Of a DNA stretch of 64,000 bases, positions 27,532-34,859 are shown one piece after another. A model generated the notes under the pieces. The model had not been told where the DNA came from and made no database searches. It saw nothing but the letters and a program-made list of their open reading frames with translations. The translations under genes and the position numbers were made by a program. Numbering within the stretch: position 1 is the first letter of the stretch; each line of letters starts with the position of its first letter. Source of the stretch: Terriglobia bacterium (lineage in GTDB: Bacteria > Acidobacteriota > Terriglobia > Terriglobales > Acidobacteriaceae); assembly GCA_020073385.1 (NCBI GenBank), contig JAIQFH010000002.1:124001-188000 (forward strand), written 5' to 3'.

Positions 27532-28638
27532 ATGCGCCACAGAAAGACTTTCATCACCTTCATCGCCGTCGTTCAGAGTGTTCTATTTCTAGCCCATTAT
27601 TTTCTCTACCAGACATGGACCTTTCGCCACGTACCGGGTAATCCACGCGCGCTGGCAGCGACGCTTGGCCTGCTGTCGATCAGCTTCGTGGTTGCGTCGG
27701 TCTTGGCCTTCTCCTACACCAGCGGACCAGTGCGCGTGCTCTATAAAGGCGCAGCCGCGTGGATGGGCCTGCTGAGTTTCCTGTTTCTCGGGGCGATCTG
27801 CTCCTGGATGCTGCTCGGAATCGCAACCTTGGCTGACGTGGGAATCGACTTTCACCGGATGGTGGAAGTTCTGTTCGCGCTCGCCGTCGCGCTCGGATTG
27901 TATGGAATCTGGAACGCTAACTGGACCCGCATCACTCGGGCGCGGGTCAGGCTGCAGAACCTGCCCGATATCTGGCGCGGGCGTAAAGCGGCGCTCATCA
28001 GTGACGTGCATCTGGGGCACGTGCGCAATCGTGGATTCTTGCAGCGCCTGATTTCCGCGGTGCTCAAGGAAGAGCCTGACCTGATCTTTATCGCCGGAGA
28101 TCTGTTTGACGGCACCGCCATCGATGCCCACAAAGCCGCGGAACCGCTGAGTCAATTGACCGCGCCCCATGGCGTCTACTTCGTCGCCGGCAATCACGAG
28201 CAATTCGGCGACGACAGCAAATATCTGAATGCCATCGCCGCCACCGGAGTTCGCGTCCTCAAAAATGAACGAGTGAACGTCGAGGGATTACAGATCGTGG
28301 GAGTCCCGTACCGAGATGCTGCGACCAATGGAGGGCTGGCTTCAGCATTGCGCCGCGTCCCGCTCGACAAAGAGCGTGCCAGCATTCTCCTGACCCACGC
28401 TCCCGACGATCCCGCAGCCGCCGAAGCACTCGGGTTCTCATTGCAGTTATCCGGACACACTCACCTGGGGCAGTTCATTCCGTGGAGCTGGATGGCCCGC
28501 CGAGTCTATCGGCAGTTTGTGTATGGGCTCAGTCGCATCGGGAAGATGCAAGTGTTCACCTCCAGCGGAGCAGGTACCTGGGGACCGCCGCTGCGCCTCG
28601 GCTCGAACCCCGAAATCGTGATGCTCGAGTTCGAATAA
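27532..28638 (+). CDS. Membrane-anchored metallophosphoesterase, YkuE/YaeI type
   Basis: 368 residues. Four hydrophobic helices occupy residues ~8-130 (FITFIAVVQSVLFLAHYFLY, LAATLGLLSISFVVASVLAF, MGLLSFLFLGAICSWMLLGI, VLFALAVALGLYGIW). The calcineurin-type catalytic domain follows with SDVHLGHVRN (Asp-His), AGDLFDG (Asp), AGNHEQFGDD (Asn-His), LTHAPDD (His) and LSGHTHLGQF (His-x-His). This arrangement matches the YkuE/YaeI/MPE family of membrane-facing phosphoesterases, some of which act on lipids or nucleotides; the substrate here is unknown. Confidence 0.88.
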   Translation: MRHRKTFITFIAVVQSVLFLAHYFLYQTWTFRHVPGNPRALAATLGLLSISFVVASVLAFSYTSGPVRVLYKGAAAWMGLLSFLFLGAICSWMLLGIATLADVGIDFHRMVEVLFALAVALGLYGIWNANWTRITRARVRLQNLPDIWRGRKAALISDVHLGHVRNRGFLQRLISAVLKEEPDLIFIAGDLFDGTAIDAHKAAEPLSQLTAPHGVYFVAGNHEQFGDDSKYLNAIAATGVRVLKNERVNVEGLQIVGVPYRDAATNGGLASALRRVPLDKERASILLTHAPDDPAAAEALGFSLQLSGHTHLGQFIPWSWMARRVYRQFVYGLSRIGKMQVFTSSGAGTWGPPLRLGSNPEIVMLEFE

Positions 28639-28890
28639 CGTCCGGCGTCTCGCCAGCTCTGGTGCGGCCGTCCTGCTTCATAGGTGTCAAAGAGGTCTTG
28701 CGGGAAGTTGACCCTTCCGGCTGCTTGGGGGCCGGCAGCTCCCGAGTCGCCCACAAACCGGCAGAGCCTTTTCTTTCGCTGTCCATGAGGAGTTTTGGTG
28801 CCTGAGCTAACGCTGACTATCCAGAACTTGTCTGGAGATCATTTCCGCATACGATGCCACCGCAGAGTAGACTGCTTGCTGAGGTCAAAC

Positions 28891-29505
28891 ATGAAGGCAA
28901 AAGCAGTCCGGCGTCTGGTTACTACAGTGGCGGTAGTGCTGGTTGGATTCTGCGGTTCGTTCGCTCAATCAAATCCATCCAATGGAATTCCAGGTTCAGA
29001 GTTCAATGCCAAGCCCCTGCTGTTGGAAAAGAGTGAAGGAGAGCTGCGGACTCGCCGCATTCACAGTGATGCCAGTGTTCCCGCGTCCTCGCAGTTCCTA
29101 CTCAAGGTCAGCCCGAAAAACAACGGCTCTCAGCATCTGGTTGCTGGGACCGAGAACCTTGCCCCAGGGGCGACTTTACCGAAGCACCGGCATTTGACCC
29201 AAGATGAAATCGTGCTGATCCACAGCGGAACGGCGCACGTATGGCTCGGAGACCAGGAGCGCGATCTCCATGCGGGGGGACTTGTGTTTATTCCGGCCAA
29301 TACATGGGTAAGCGCGAAGAACATTGGTACCGAACCGATCAGCCTGACTTTCGTGTTCTCAGCACCTGGATTCGAGGATGCGATGCGATGCAATTCTGTG
29401 CCAGCCGGTGAAACGCCCACGCCGATCACCCCGGAGCAGCAGAGAGACTGCGCCCACCTGGGACACGCCGAAAGCGCGAGCAGGCCAGAAGAGGCCAAGA
29501 AATGA
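28891..29505 (+). CDS. Exported cupin-domain protein
   Basis: 204 residues from ATG 28891, with GAGG in GAGGTCAAAC just before it; a TTG at 28795 gives an implausible N-terminus. A signal peptide (LVTTVAVVLVGFCGSFAQ) precedes one cupin barrel: motif 1 GATLPKHRHLTQDEIVLIHS (His/His/Glu metal ligands), then GTAHVWLG, and motif 2 GGLVFIPANTWVSAKNIG, in which the usual His is not evident. After it comes a Cys-containing tail. A single-domain periplasmic or secreted cupin; enzyme or binder cannot be told. Same strand as the MBL gene 139 bases downstream. Confidence 0.8.
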   Translation: MKAKAVRRLVTTVAVVLVGFCGSFAQSNPSNGIPGSEFNAKPLLLEKSEGELRTRRIHSDASVPASSQFLLKVSPKNNGSQHLVAGTENLAPGATLPKHRHLTQDEIVLIHSGTAHVWLGDQERDLHAGGLVFIPANTWVSAKNIGTEPISLTFVFSAPGFEDAMRCNSVPAGETPTPITPEQQRDCAHLGHAESASRPEEAKK

Positions 29506-29644
29506 ACTACACAAGCGTCTTTATTGGTAGTGAGTGACCACGCACAACGCGCGTCCGAAGAGCATGTCTCTCTGAGTTTGATGCAACGGATCACGCACTC
29601 AACAGGTCTGTTGCAACCGCCGGTTTCAAACGCGAGATAACGTC

Positions 29645-30628
29645 ATGAGTACAAAACGGCAAAAGCATTGTGCTAAGGGATTAACGGTTTTGTTTCTCTT
29701 CGCCTGGTACGGTTTCGCACAGGCTCCAAGAAAAGAAACATCCAAGACGCAAATCGTTCTCCTTGGTACCGGCACTCCCGCGCCGGACCCGGAGCATTCC
29801 GGACCGTCTACCGCCATTGTCGTCAACGGTACTCCGTATCTCGTTGATTTTGGCACCGGGGTCGTCAGGCAGGCTGCGGCTGCTCGCAAGAAAGGCGTCC
29901 AAGGATTGGAGCCAGTAAACCTCAGGATCGCCTTTCTCACCCACCTCCATTCCGATCACACGCTCGGCTTCCCGGACCTGATTCTGACGCCTTGGGTTGT
30001 GGGAAGGAAGGAACCACTTGAGGTCTATGGCCCTCCAGGAACCAGCGCCATGGCGGAGCATATCCTCAAAGCGTACGGGGAGGACATTAACATCAGGACT
30101 GGAGTCAAGATCGGCACCGGCGACATGGAACATTCCAATTCTGCCGGGTACAAAGTGAACGTGCACGAGATTCTGCCGGGTGTCGTTTTCAAGGACCAAA
30201 ACGTGACGGTGACGGCCTTTGCCGTACATCACGGCAAGTGGGCCCATGCCTACGGTTATCGGTTCGAGACTCCAGACCGGACCATCGTGATCTCAGGTGA
30301 TACCGCTCCAGACGTAGCCATTCTGGATAACTGCCACAGATGTGACGTGCTGATTCATGAAGTCTACACACAAGCGTCGTTCGACATGGTCTCTCCGGAG
30401 TGGAAGCAATACAGGTTGGCGTATCACACATCCTCGAAGGAACTGGCCGAGATGGCCACCAAAGCGAAGCCTGGGTTGCTGATCCTTGACCATCGAGCGA
30501 ATCCAGGCTGCGGTCAAATGCGCACCCAAGAGTGCGTCCAGGCTGGAAGTGAAGAGCAACTGCTAAAAGAGGTTCGTCAAGGCTACAGTGGTAAAGTTGT
30601 CGCCGGGCATGATCTTGACGTTTACTGA
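29645..30628 (+). CDS. Exported MBL-fold metallohydrolase, RNase Z/arylsulfatase-like subgroup
   Basis: 327 residues. A hydrophobic N-terminal segment (LTVLFLFAWYGFAQAP) indicates export. The metallo-beta-lactamase fold begins at QIVLLGTGTPAPDPEHSGPS with the metal motif FLTHLHSDHTLGFPD (His-x-His-x-Asp-His). Later ligands are FAVHHGKWAHAYGYRF, VISGDTAPDVAILDNC with the Asp, and VVAGHDLDVY near the end. The LGTGTPAPDP start and SGDT element point to the tRNase Z/arylsulfatase/AHL-lactonase-like subgroup rather than to a true beta-lactamase. The substrate is unknown; export argues against tRNA processing. Confidence 0.85.
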   Translation: MSTKRQKHCAKGLTVLFLFAWYGFAQAPRKETSKTQIVLLGTGTPAPDPEHSGPSTAIVVNGTPYLVDFGTGVVRQAAAARKKGVQGLEPVNLRIAFLTHLHSDHTLGFPDLILTPWVVGRKEPLEVYGPPGTSAMAEHILKAYGEDINIRTGVKIGTGDMEHSNSAGYKVNVHEILPGVVFKDQNVTVTAFAVHHGKWAHAYGYRFETPDRTIVISGDTAPDVAILDNCHRCDVLIHEVYTQASFDMVSPEWKQYRLAYHTSSKELAEMATKAKPGLLILDHRANPGCGQMRTQECVQAGSEEQLLKEVRQGYSGKVVAGHDLDVY

Positions 30629-30756
30629 TGCCAAATAGGCGTCCACGGGTTCCAATCTGGTTGACGGACCGACCGGAAGCAGTTTTCAATCCAGGCTAAG
30701 CAAGTCCCGCTCCCGTACCCCGGGCGAAAGCGGCGAAAATGCCTGGTCACAAGAGC

Positions 30757-30774
30757 CTGTGATTTAAATCACAG
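30757..30774. promoter_or_regulatory. Perfect CRP-type palindrome upstream of citrate synthase
   Basis: CTGTGATTTAAATCACAG is a perfect 18-base palindrome containing TGTGA-N6-TCACA, the CRP/FNR-superfamily consensus. Its centre lies about 79 bases before the gltA start codon and just upstream of the promoter proposed at 30781-30810. Confidence 0.7.
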
Positions 30775-30780
30775 ATCGAT

Positions 30781-30810
30781 TTGAGTAACGGACATAGGCT
30801 CGGCTATGCT
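30781..30810 (+). promoter_or_regulatory. Probable gltA promoter
   Basis: TTGAGT (30781-30786) and TATGCT (30805-30810) with an 18-base spacer form a plausible sigma-70 promoter. The CRP-type palindrome just upstream would be centred near -51 of the predicted transcript start. Confidence 0.45.
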
Positions 30811-30844
30811 TGTTTCAATCGCGCTCGCGTAAAGGCGGACACCC

Positions 30845-32167
30845 ATGCCAGAGAACACACTCACCATCACCGACAATCGCACCAATAAGAGCTATACGGT
30901 TCCGGTGGAGAACGGAACGATCCGGGCCATGGACTTGCGCCAGATCAAGACCGGTCCTGACGATTTCGGACTGATGACTTACGATCCGGCCTACATCAAT
31001 ACGGCCTCGTGCAAGAGCAGCATCACCTACATCGACGGAGACAAGGGCATCCTGCGTTATCGCGGATACCCCATCGAAGTTCTGGCGGAACGCTGCACCT
31101 TCCTGGAAGTGGCGTATTTGCTCATGTTCGGCGAGTTGCCCACCGAGAAGGAACTGAACACCTGGGTCTACGACGTCACGCACCACACCATGTTGCACGA
31201 AACCACCAAGAAATTCATGGAGGGTTTCCGGTACTCCGCGCATCCGATGTCGATGTTCGTGAGCACGATTGCGGCGCTGTCCAGTGTGTATCCCGACGCG
31301 AAGCTGGTGCGCAGTCCCGCCGACCGCATGCATCAGATCATTCGCCTCATCGGCAAAGTGCCGTCAATCGCGGCCATGTCGTACCGCCACAACGTGGGAT
31401 TCCCCTATGTGTATCCCGATAACGATCTCAGCTACACCGAGAATTTCATGAACATGTTGTGGAAGATGGTCGAGCCCAAATATGTCGCCCATCCGGCAAT
31501 TTCTCGCGCGCTCGACATTCTCTTTATTCTGCATGCCGACCACGAGCAGAATTGCAGCACCAGTGCAATGCGGTCGGTGGGAAGCTCGGAAACCGACCCC
31601 TATCTCGCCGTCGCCTCAGCGGCATCGGCACTGGCCGGCCCGTTGCACGGCGGCGCTAACGAAGAAGTGCTGAAGATGCTTGAGGAAATCGGAACCAAAG
31701 ACAACGTTCCCGCTTACATCAAGCGCGTCAAGGACGGACACTTCAAGCTGATGGGATTCGGACACCGCATCTATAAGAATTACGATCCGAGGGCGAAAAT
31801 CATCCGCTGGTGCGCCGAGCAGGTCTTCGAAGTCACGGGCCGCAGTCCCAAACTCGATATCGCTCTCGAACTGGAACGGATCGCGCTCGAAGACGAGTAT
31901 TTCGTGAAGCGCAAACTTTATCCCAACGTCGACTTCTACTCCGGGATCATGTATCAGGCGATGGGCTTCCGGCCGGAGATGTTCACGGTGCTGTTCGCGA
32001 TTCCGCGAACCGCAGGCTGGCTGGCGCAATGGGAAGAGCTGATGAAGGATCCGGAGCAGAAGATCGCGCGCCCGCGGCAGGTCTATCTCGGACCCGGCGA
32101 AAGGGAATTCGTTCCCATCGACAAGCGAGTGCCGGTGCCGATTCCGGCGGAATATCCTGCTCACTAA
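30845..32167 (+). CDS. gltA: Citrate synthase, type I
   Basis: 440 residues, the usual length of the hexameric type I enzyme that condenses oxaloacetate and acetyl-CoA to citrate in the TCA cycle. Visible family blocks: LRYRGYPIEVLAERCTFLEV, LHADHEQNCSTSAMRSVGSS (active-site His), GPLHGGANEEVLKML, MGFGHRIYKNYDPRAKI (active-site His) and the Asp region FYSGIMYQAMGF followed by TVLFAIPRTAGWLAQW. The start has AAAGG upstream. Single-gene transcript, controlled by the CRP-type site and promoter just upstream; a large hairpin closes it downstream. Confidence 0.97.
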   Translation: MPENTLTITDNRTNKSYTVPVENGTIRAMDLRQIKTGPDDFGLMTYDPAYINTASCKSSITYIDGDKGILRYRGYPIEVLAERCTFLEVAYLLMFGELPTEKELNTWVYDVTHHTMLHETTKKFMEGFRYSAHPMSMFVSTIAALSSVYPDAKLVRSPADRMHQIIRLIGKVPSIAAMSYRHNVGFPYVYPDNDLSYTENFMNMLWKMVEPKYVAHPAISRALDILFILHADHEQNCSTSAMRSVGSSETDPYLAVASAASALAGPLHGGANEEVLKMLEEIGTKDNVPAYIKRVKDGHFKLMGFGHRIYKNYDPRAKIIRWCAEQVFEVTGRSPKLDIALELERIALEDEYFVKRKLYPNVDFYSGIMYQAMGFRPEMFTVLFAIPRTAGWLAQWEELMKDPEQKIARPRQVYLGPGEREFVPIDKRVPVPIPAEYPAH

Positions 32168-32174
32168 AAGCAAT

Positions 32175-32246
32175 AACCACGAAGGACACTAAGGTACACG
32201 AAGCGAAATCGAGTTTCCTTCGTGTACCTTAGTGTCCTTTGTGGTT
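32175..32246. repeat. Long inverted repeat after gltA, probable transcript end
   Basis: 29-base arms 32175-32203 and 32218-32246 (AACCACGAAGGACACTAAGG... and ...CTTAGTGTCCTTTGTGGTT) pair with a single mismatch around a 14-base loop. It lies between convergent genes, 8 bases from the gltA stop, and could end transcription from both sides. Same family as 13537-13613. Confidence 0.8.
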
Positions 32247-32256
32247 AACGCAGTTT

Positions 32257-32490
32257 CTATGCTGCGTGCTTGGCCAATTCGGCCAGCCGTTCGCGATGAC
32301 GCTCGGGGGAGGTGATGACTTTCATCTGCTGCCAGTCGTACGGGAATTCCTTGCCACAATCGAGACAGGCAACATAGGTTCCGGTCAGAGCGGCGGCCTG
32401 GGGGCGGCGCTTAGCGCGACGAACGGTTACGGGAAAGCTGTAGCGTGCGTGCCTGCAGCCAAAGAAAAAGTTGACCAAGTTTTCAATCAT
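32257..32490 (-). CDS. Small conserved protein with CXXC, unknown function
   Basis: 77 residues. Short basic N-terminal half (FFFGCRHARYSFPVTVRRAK) and a central LTGTYVACLDCGKEFPYDW with a CXXC pair, then a charged helix (SPERHRERLAELAKHA). I recall this TGTYVxCLDCGxEFPYDW signature from small acidobacterial proteins. With only one Cys pair plus the earlier Cys and His, a zinc site is possible. The minus strand is favoured over the longer overlapping plus frame because of this signature. Function unknown. Confidence 0.75.
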   Translation of the reverse strand: MIENLVNFFFGCRHARYSFPVTVRRAKRRPQAAALTGTYVACLDCGKEFPYDWQQMKVITSPERHRERLAELAKHAA

Positions 32491-32752
32491 GACCCCTACC
32501 TTCCATACCTGAGCGTGTATGCCAGTACCTGGGTTATTGTGAGTGATTCCCCCCCCGCCGTTACTTCATCACTCAAATACTTAGATTCATGGATTGTCCA
32601 AAGGGTTTCGGTTTTCGTACAACATGGGGTGCCAGAATAGGAACGCCCTACGTACCTCAGTTGAAAGGATTTACGTCACGCTCGAGCGAACTTTACTGCC
32701 AGTGAATGTCTTTTTCCCAGCTTGCCAATCTAGGGAAAATCATGGATAAAGC

Positions 32753-33313
32753 CTAATTTTTGAACAGCAGTCCGGTCAGGCTTCTGTGAATTGCAGGATG
32801 CTCGGCTACAGTGAAGCCAGCGTTTGCGGAGGCGGACAATTCGGCGGCGAATGCTTCATCACCGACGTGGCCGCGAGGTTCCGCCAACAACACGCGTGCA
32901 TTCTGCTTCGAAGCGCGCGCCACTTCCGCGAAGAAGTGTCCCGTATCAGGCAGTTCGTGAACGACCGCGAAGGCGAGGGTGAAATCGACTTTGCCATCTA
33001 GATCGGCGAGGCCCATGGTGTCCGGCGAGGTCACGCGTGCATCGATGCGATCCATGACGTTCGCCTTGGCGGCACGCCGCTTTAGACTCGCGATCATCTT
33101 TGGTTGCAAGTCGACGGCGATCACTCGACCTGAGGATCCGACGAGGCGCGCGAGGGGAATGGTGAAGAACCCCATGCCGGGGCCAGGTTCCAACACGGTC
33201 ATGCCTTCGTGAACGTAAGGTCTGAGGATTTTTTCGGGATCCTGGCCGAGCCATTTGCGCAAGGGACTCGCCAACAGGTAACCGATCCACCATGGGCACA
33301 CACTATGAGGCAT
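32753..33313 (-). CDS. SAM-dependent methyltransferase, class I
   Basis: 186 residues with the Rossmann-type methyltransferase fold. Motif I is VLEPGPGMGFFTIPLARLVG (SAM-binding G-x-G-x-G), followed by the acidic end of strand 2 in GRVIAVDLQPKMIASL, the DARVTSPDTMGLADLDGKVD region and motif IV FTLAFAVVHELPD. The N-terminus WWIGYLLASPLRKWLGQDPE is typical of a group often annotated UbiE/Arsm-like without proof. The substrate is unknown. A CRP-type palindrome lies 35 bases upstream of the start. Confidence 0.85.
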   Translation of the reverse strand: MPHSVCPWWIGYLLASPLRKWLGQDPEKILRPYVHEGMTVLEPGPGMGFFTIPLARLVGSSGRVIAVDLQPKMIASLKRRAAKANVMDRIDARVTSPDTMGLADLDGKVDFTLAFAVVHELPDTGHFFAEVARASKQNARVLLAEPRGHVGDEAFAAELSASANAGFTVAEHPAIHRSLTGLLFKN

Positions 33314-33347
33314 GGGGAAAATGATATCGCGGGGCGAGAAAAGAGCC

Positions 33348-33363
33348 CGTGATCGAGGTCACT
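33348..33363. promoter_or_regulatory. CRP-type palindrome (imperfect) upstream of the methyltransferase
   Basis: CGTGATCGAGGTCACT matches the GTGA-N6-TCAC core but not the outer bases on both sides. It is preceded by AAGAGCC, as is the perfect site at 30757. It lies 35 bases before the methyltransferase start. Confidence 0.4.
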
Positions 33364-33372
33364 TCGATTGCA

Positions 33373-33468
33373 GATTGTAGATTTCAGATTGAAGAGTTCC
33401 GATCGATTCCGAGTCTCGATTTCCGGCTTTCGTTTGCAGTCGAAATCTGCAATCTGAAATCTGCAATC
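33373..33468. repeat. Inverted repeat, GATTGCAGATTTCAGATTG type
   Basis: GATTGTAGATTTCAGATTG (33373-33391) pairs with CAATCTGAAATCTGCAATC (33450-33468) with one mismatch. The arms are built of a short tandem unit (GATT-GCA-GATTTCA). It lies between the anti-sigma gene's stop and the methyltransferase start. Confidence 0.7.
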
Positions 33469-33478
33469 AGAAATTAGG

Positions 33479-33736
33479 CTACACGCTCTGCGGCCCGCGC
33501 TTCCGTTGCTGCTGGCACTTGGTCATGATGGCGGAACGAAGCCGGCTGCGGAGGTCTTCAGGAAGTTCGTAGAGTTGCGAATCGCGGTAGATTTCGATGG
33601 TCTTCTTGGTTGTGTCGCAAACAACGTAGCAGTTGTGGCACCACGAAAGATGATTTTCCAACTCGCTTTTGGTTTTTTCGTCGAGGACGCCGTCCAGGTA
33701 ACTGGTCAGCTCGCTCAGGAATTCAGAGCATTTCAC
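33479..33736 (-). CDS. Anti-sigma factor with zf-HC2 domain
   Basis: 85 residues. The ZAS-type zinc motif is visible as NHLSWCHNC (His-x3-Cys-x2-Cys), after CSEFLSELTSYLDGVLDEKT. The remainder is a short helical tail without membrane helix, so it is a cytoplasmic anti-sigma factor. GTG start at 33736 overlaps the sigma-factor stop (GTGA), so the two are translationally coupled. Family knowledge: such proteins bind and hold ECF sigma factors and respond to redox or other stress through the zinc site. Confidence 0.85.
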   Translation of the reverse strand: MKCSEFLSELTSYLDGVLDEKTKSELENHLSWCHNCYVVCDTTKKTIEIYRDSQLYELPEDLRSRLRSAIMTKCQQQRKRGPQSV

Positions 33737-34419
33737 TGGTTGCGATCTCCACTCGCCACATCTTTGTTTTTGACATCTTCACCTCTCTCGCCGGCCTTAC
33801 CATCGCCCGGCTCGCGCCGCTGGAAGTAGCGCGACAACCTCTCGCGCAATTGCAGCCGTGCCCGCAACAGGCGAGATTTTACCGCAGGAACGCTCAATTC
33901 GAGCGCCGCTGCCGTTTCCTCCGTCGAGAGACCCTCCACGTCTCTCAGCACAAACACCGTCCGGAAGCCTGGAGGCAGGCCCTGGATCGTCTTGCTCAAG
34001 ATCTCACGTAATTCCGCTTGCGTGTACTGCTGCTCCGGATTCGGGCTCCAGTCCGCGATCTCGCGGGGCAGGGAGTCGTCTTCCGTCTTGATATCTTCGT
34101 CGAGCGATACCGTGCGCTCCGGCTTGCGCCGTCGCAGCTTCATCAACGCTTCGTTGACGGCAATCCGGACCAGCCATGTATAAAATTTCGACTGCTCCTG
34201 GAACTGCTGCAGGTTGCCATAGGCTTTCAGGAACGCTTCCTGCACCACATCTTCCGCATCTTCGCGGTTTTGCGTAATGTGCTGCGCGATCCGGAAAACA
34301 TTGCGGTCGTACCGCCGAACCAGCTCTTCAAACGCTGAGTCGTCGCCCCGCTTGGCTGCCTGAACGAGCGTCAGTTCCTCGCTAACAGGCCCTGCTAGTT
34401 TGTTTTGGATGGCTCCCAT
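33733..34419 (-). CDS. ECF sigma factor, RpoE-like
   Basis: 228 residues. Region 2: DRNVFRIAQHITQNREDAED, VVQEAFLKAYGNLQQF, SKFYTWLVRIAVNEALMKLR. A charged linker follows, then region 4: LPPGFRTVFVLRDVEGLSTE and AVKSRLLRARLQLRERL, the helix-turn-helix that reads the -35 element. It would direct RNA polymerase to stress-response promoters and is controlled by the zf-HC2 protein overlapping its 3' end. The regulon is not known. ATG 34419. Confidence 0.93.
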   Translation of the reverse strand: MGAIQNKLAGPVSEELTLVQAAKRGDDSAFEELVRRYDRNVFRIAQHITQNREDAEDVVQEAFLKAYGNLQQFQEQSKFYTWLVRIAVNEALMKLRRRKPERTVSLDEDIKTEDDSLPREIADWSPNPEQQYTQAELREILSKTIQGLPPGFRTVFVLRDVEGLSTEETAAALELSVPAVKSRLLRARLQLRERLSRYFQRREPGDGKAGERGEDVKNKDVASGDRNQ

Positions 34420-34520
34420 GGTTCAGGCGATGCAGTATTTTCAGCTAAATTAATAAGGCCTTATTCTATCTGTTGGACGGGAATCTGGCGAATCGGGCGG
34501 GAGATCTTCTGTGGCCATCT

Positions 34521-34561
34521 GGGCCCCTGTGGTGAGAACGCTTTTCCCACCACAGGGGCCC
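34521..34561. repeat. Perfect 14-bp inverted repeat
   Basis: GGGCCCCTGTGGTG (34521-34534) and CACCACAGGGGCCC (34548-34561) pair perfectly around a 13-base loop and are followed by ACAGAGGAACACAGAG, a copy of the short tandem unit seen in other intergenic repeats here. No T tract follows. Confidence 0.8.
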
Positions 34562-34739
34562 ACAGAGGAACACAGAGAAAAGAAAGAAGCTCTGATTCTG
34601 CGATTCCCGAGTTCGAGATGAACCATCTTCGCGGACGAACCCGGTGTCAAGATGAACAATCCTGACGCCTGCGATCCTCCCGTTAATCCTCAGGGGATTG
34701 CTATAGAATCGGAATTCGACGTCGCCGTACCCGGGCGAA

Positions 34740-34759
34740 CAGGGTACTTCGGTACCCTG
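34740..34759. other. UUCG-tetraloop hairpin before the GAF gene
   Basis: CAGGGTAC-TTCG-GTACCCTG: an 8-bp perfect stem closed by a TTCG loop, about 100 bases upstream of ATG 34860 and just ahead of the TATAAT at 34781. Confidence 0.55.
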
Positions 34760-34859
34760 CTAAGGGTGTGACAGTACCCCTATAATCTGCAATCAGGGCA
34801 GTGTCCTTTCGGTCGATGAGATAAGGGTTGGTCGTTGACATAAAAATGGTTCTCTGAGA

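Larger units (their letters stand above)
34420..34859. other. Intergenic region between divergent genes, with two strong hairpins
   Basis: No gene. It contains the 14-bp inverted repeat at 34521-34561 and the UUCG hairpin at 34740-34759, followed by a TATAAT at 34781-34786 that may be the -10 element of the GAF gene. A copy of the CCTGACGCCTGC repeat arm lies at 34663-34674. Confidence 0.5.

Noticed and set aside
32239..32640. 133-codon plus frame after gltA
   Set aside because: Overlaps the minus-strand small protein with the conserved CLDCGKEFPYDW signature and starts inside the hairpin.
33366..33470. Possible CRISPR-like short repeats (GATTGCAGATTTCAG units)
   Set aside because: The units abut or are inverted, without constant spacers, and no cas gene is present. 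It is an inverted repeat, not an array.
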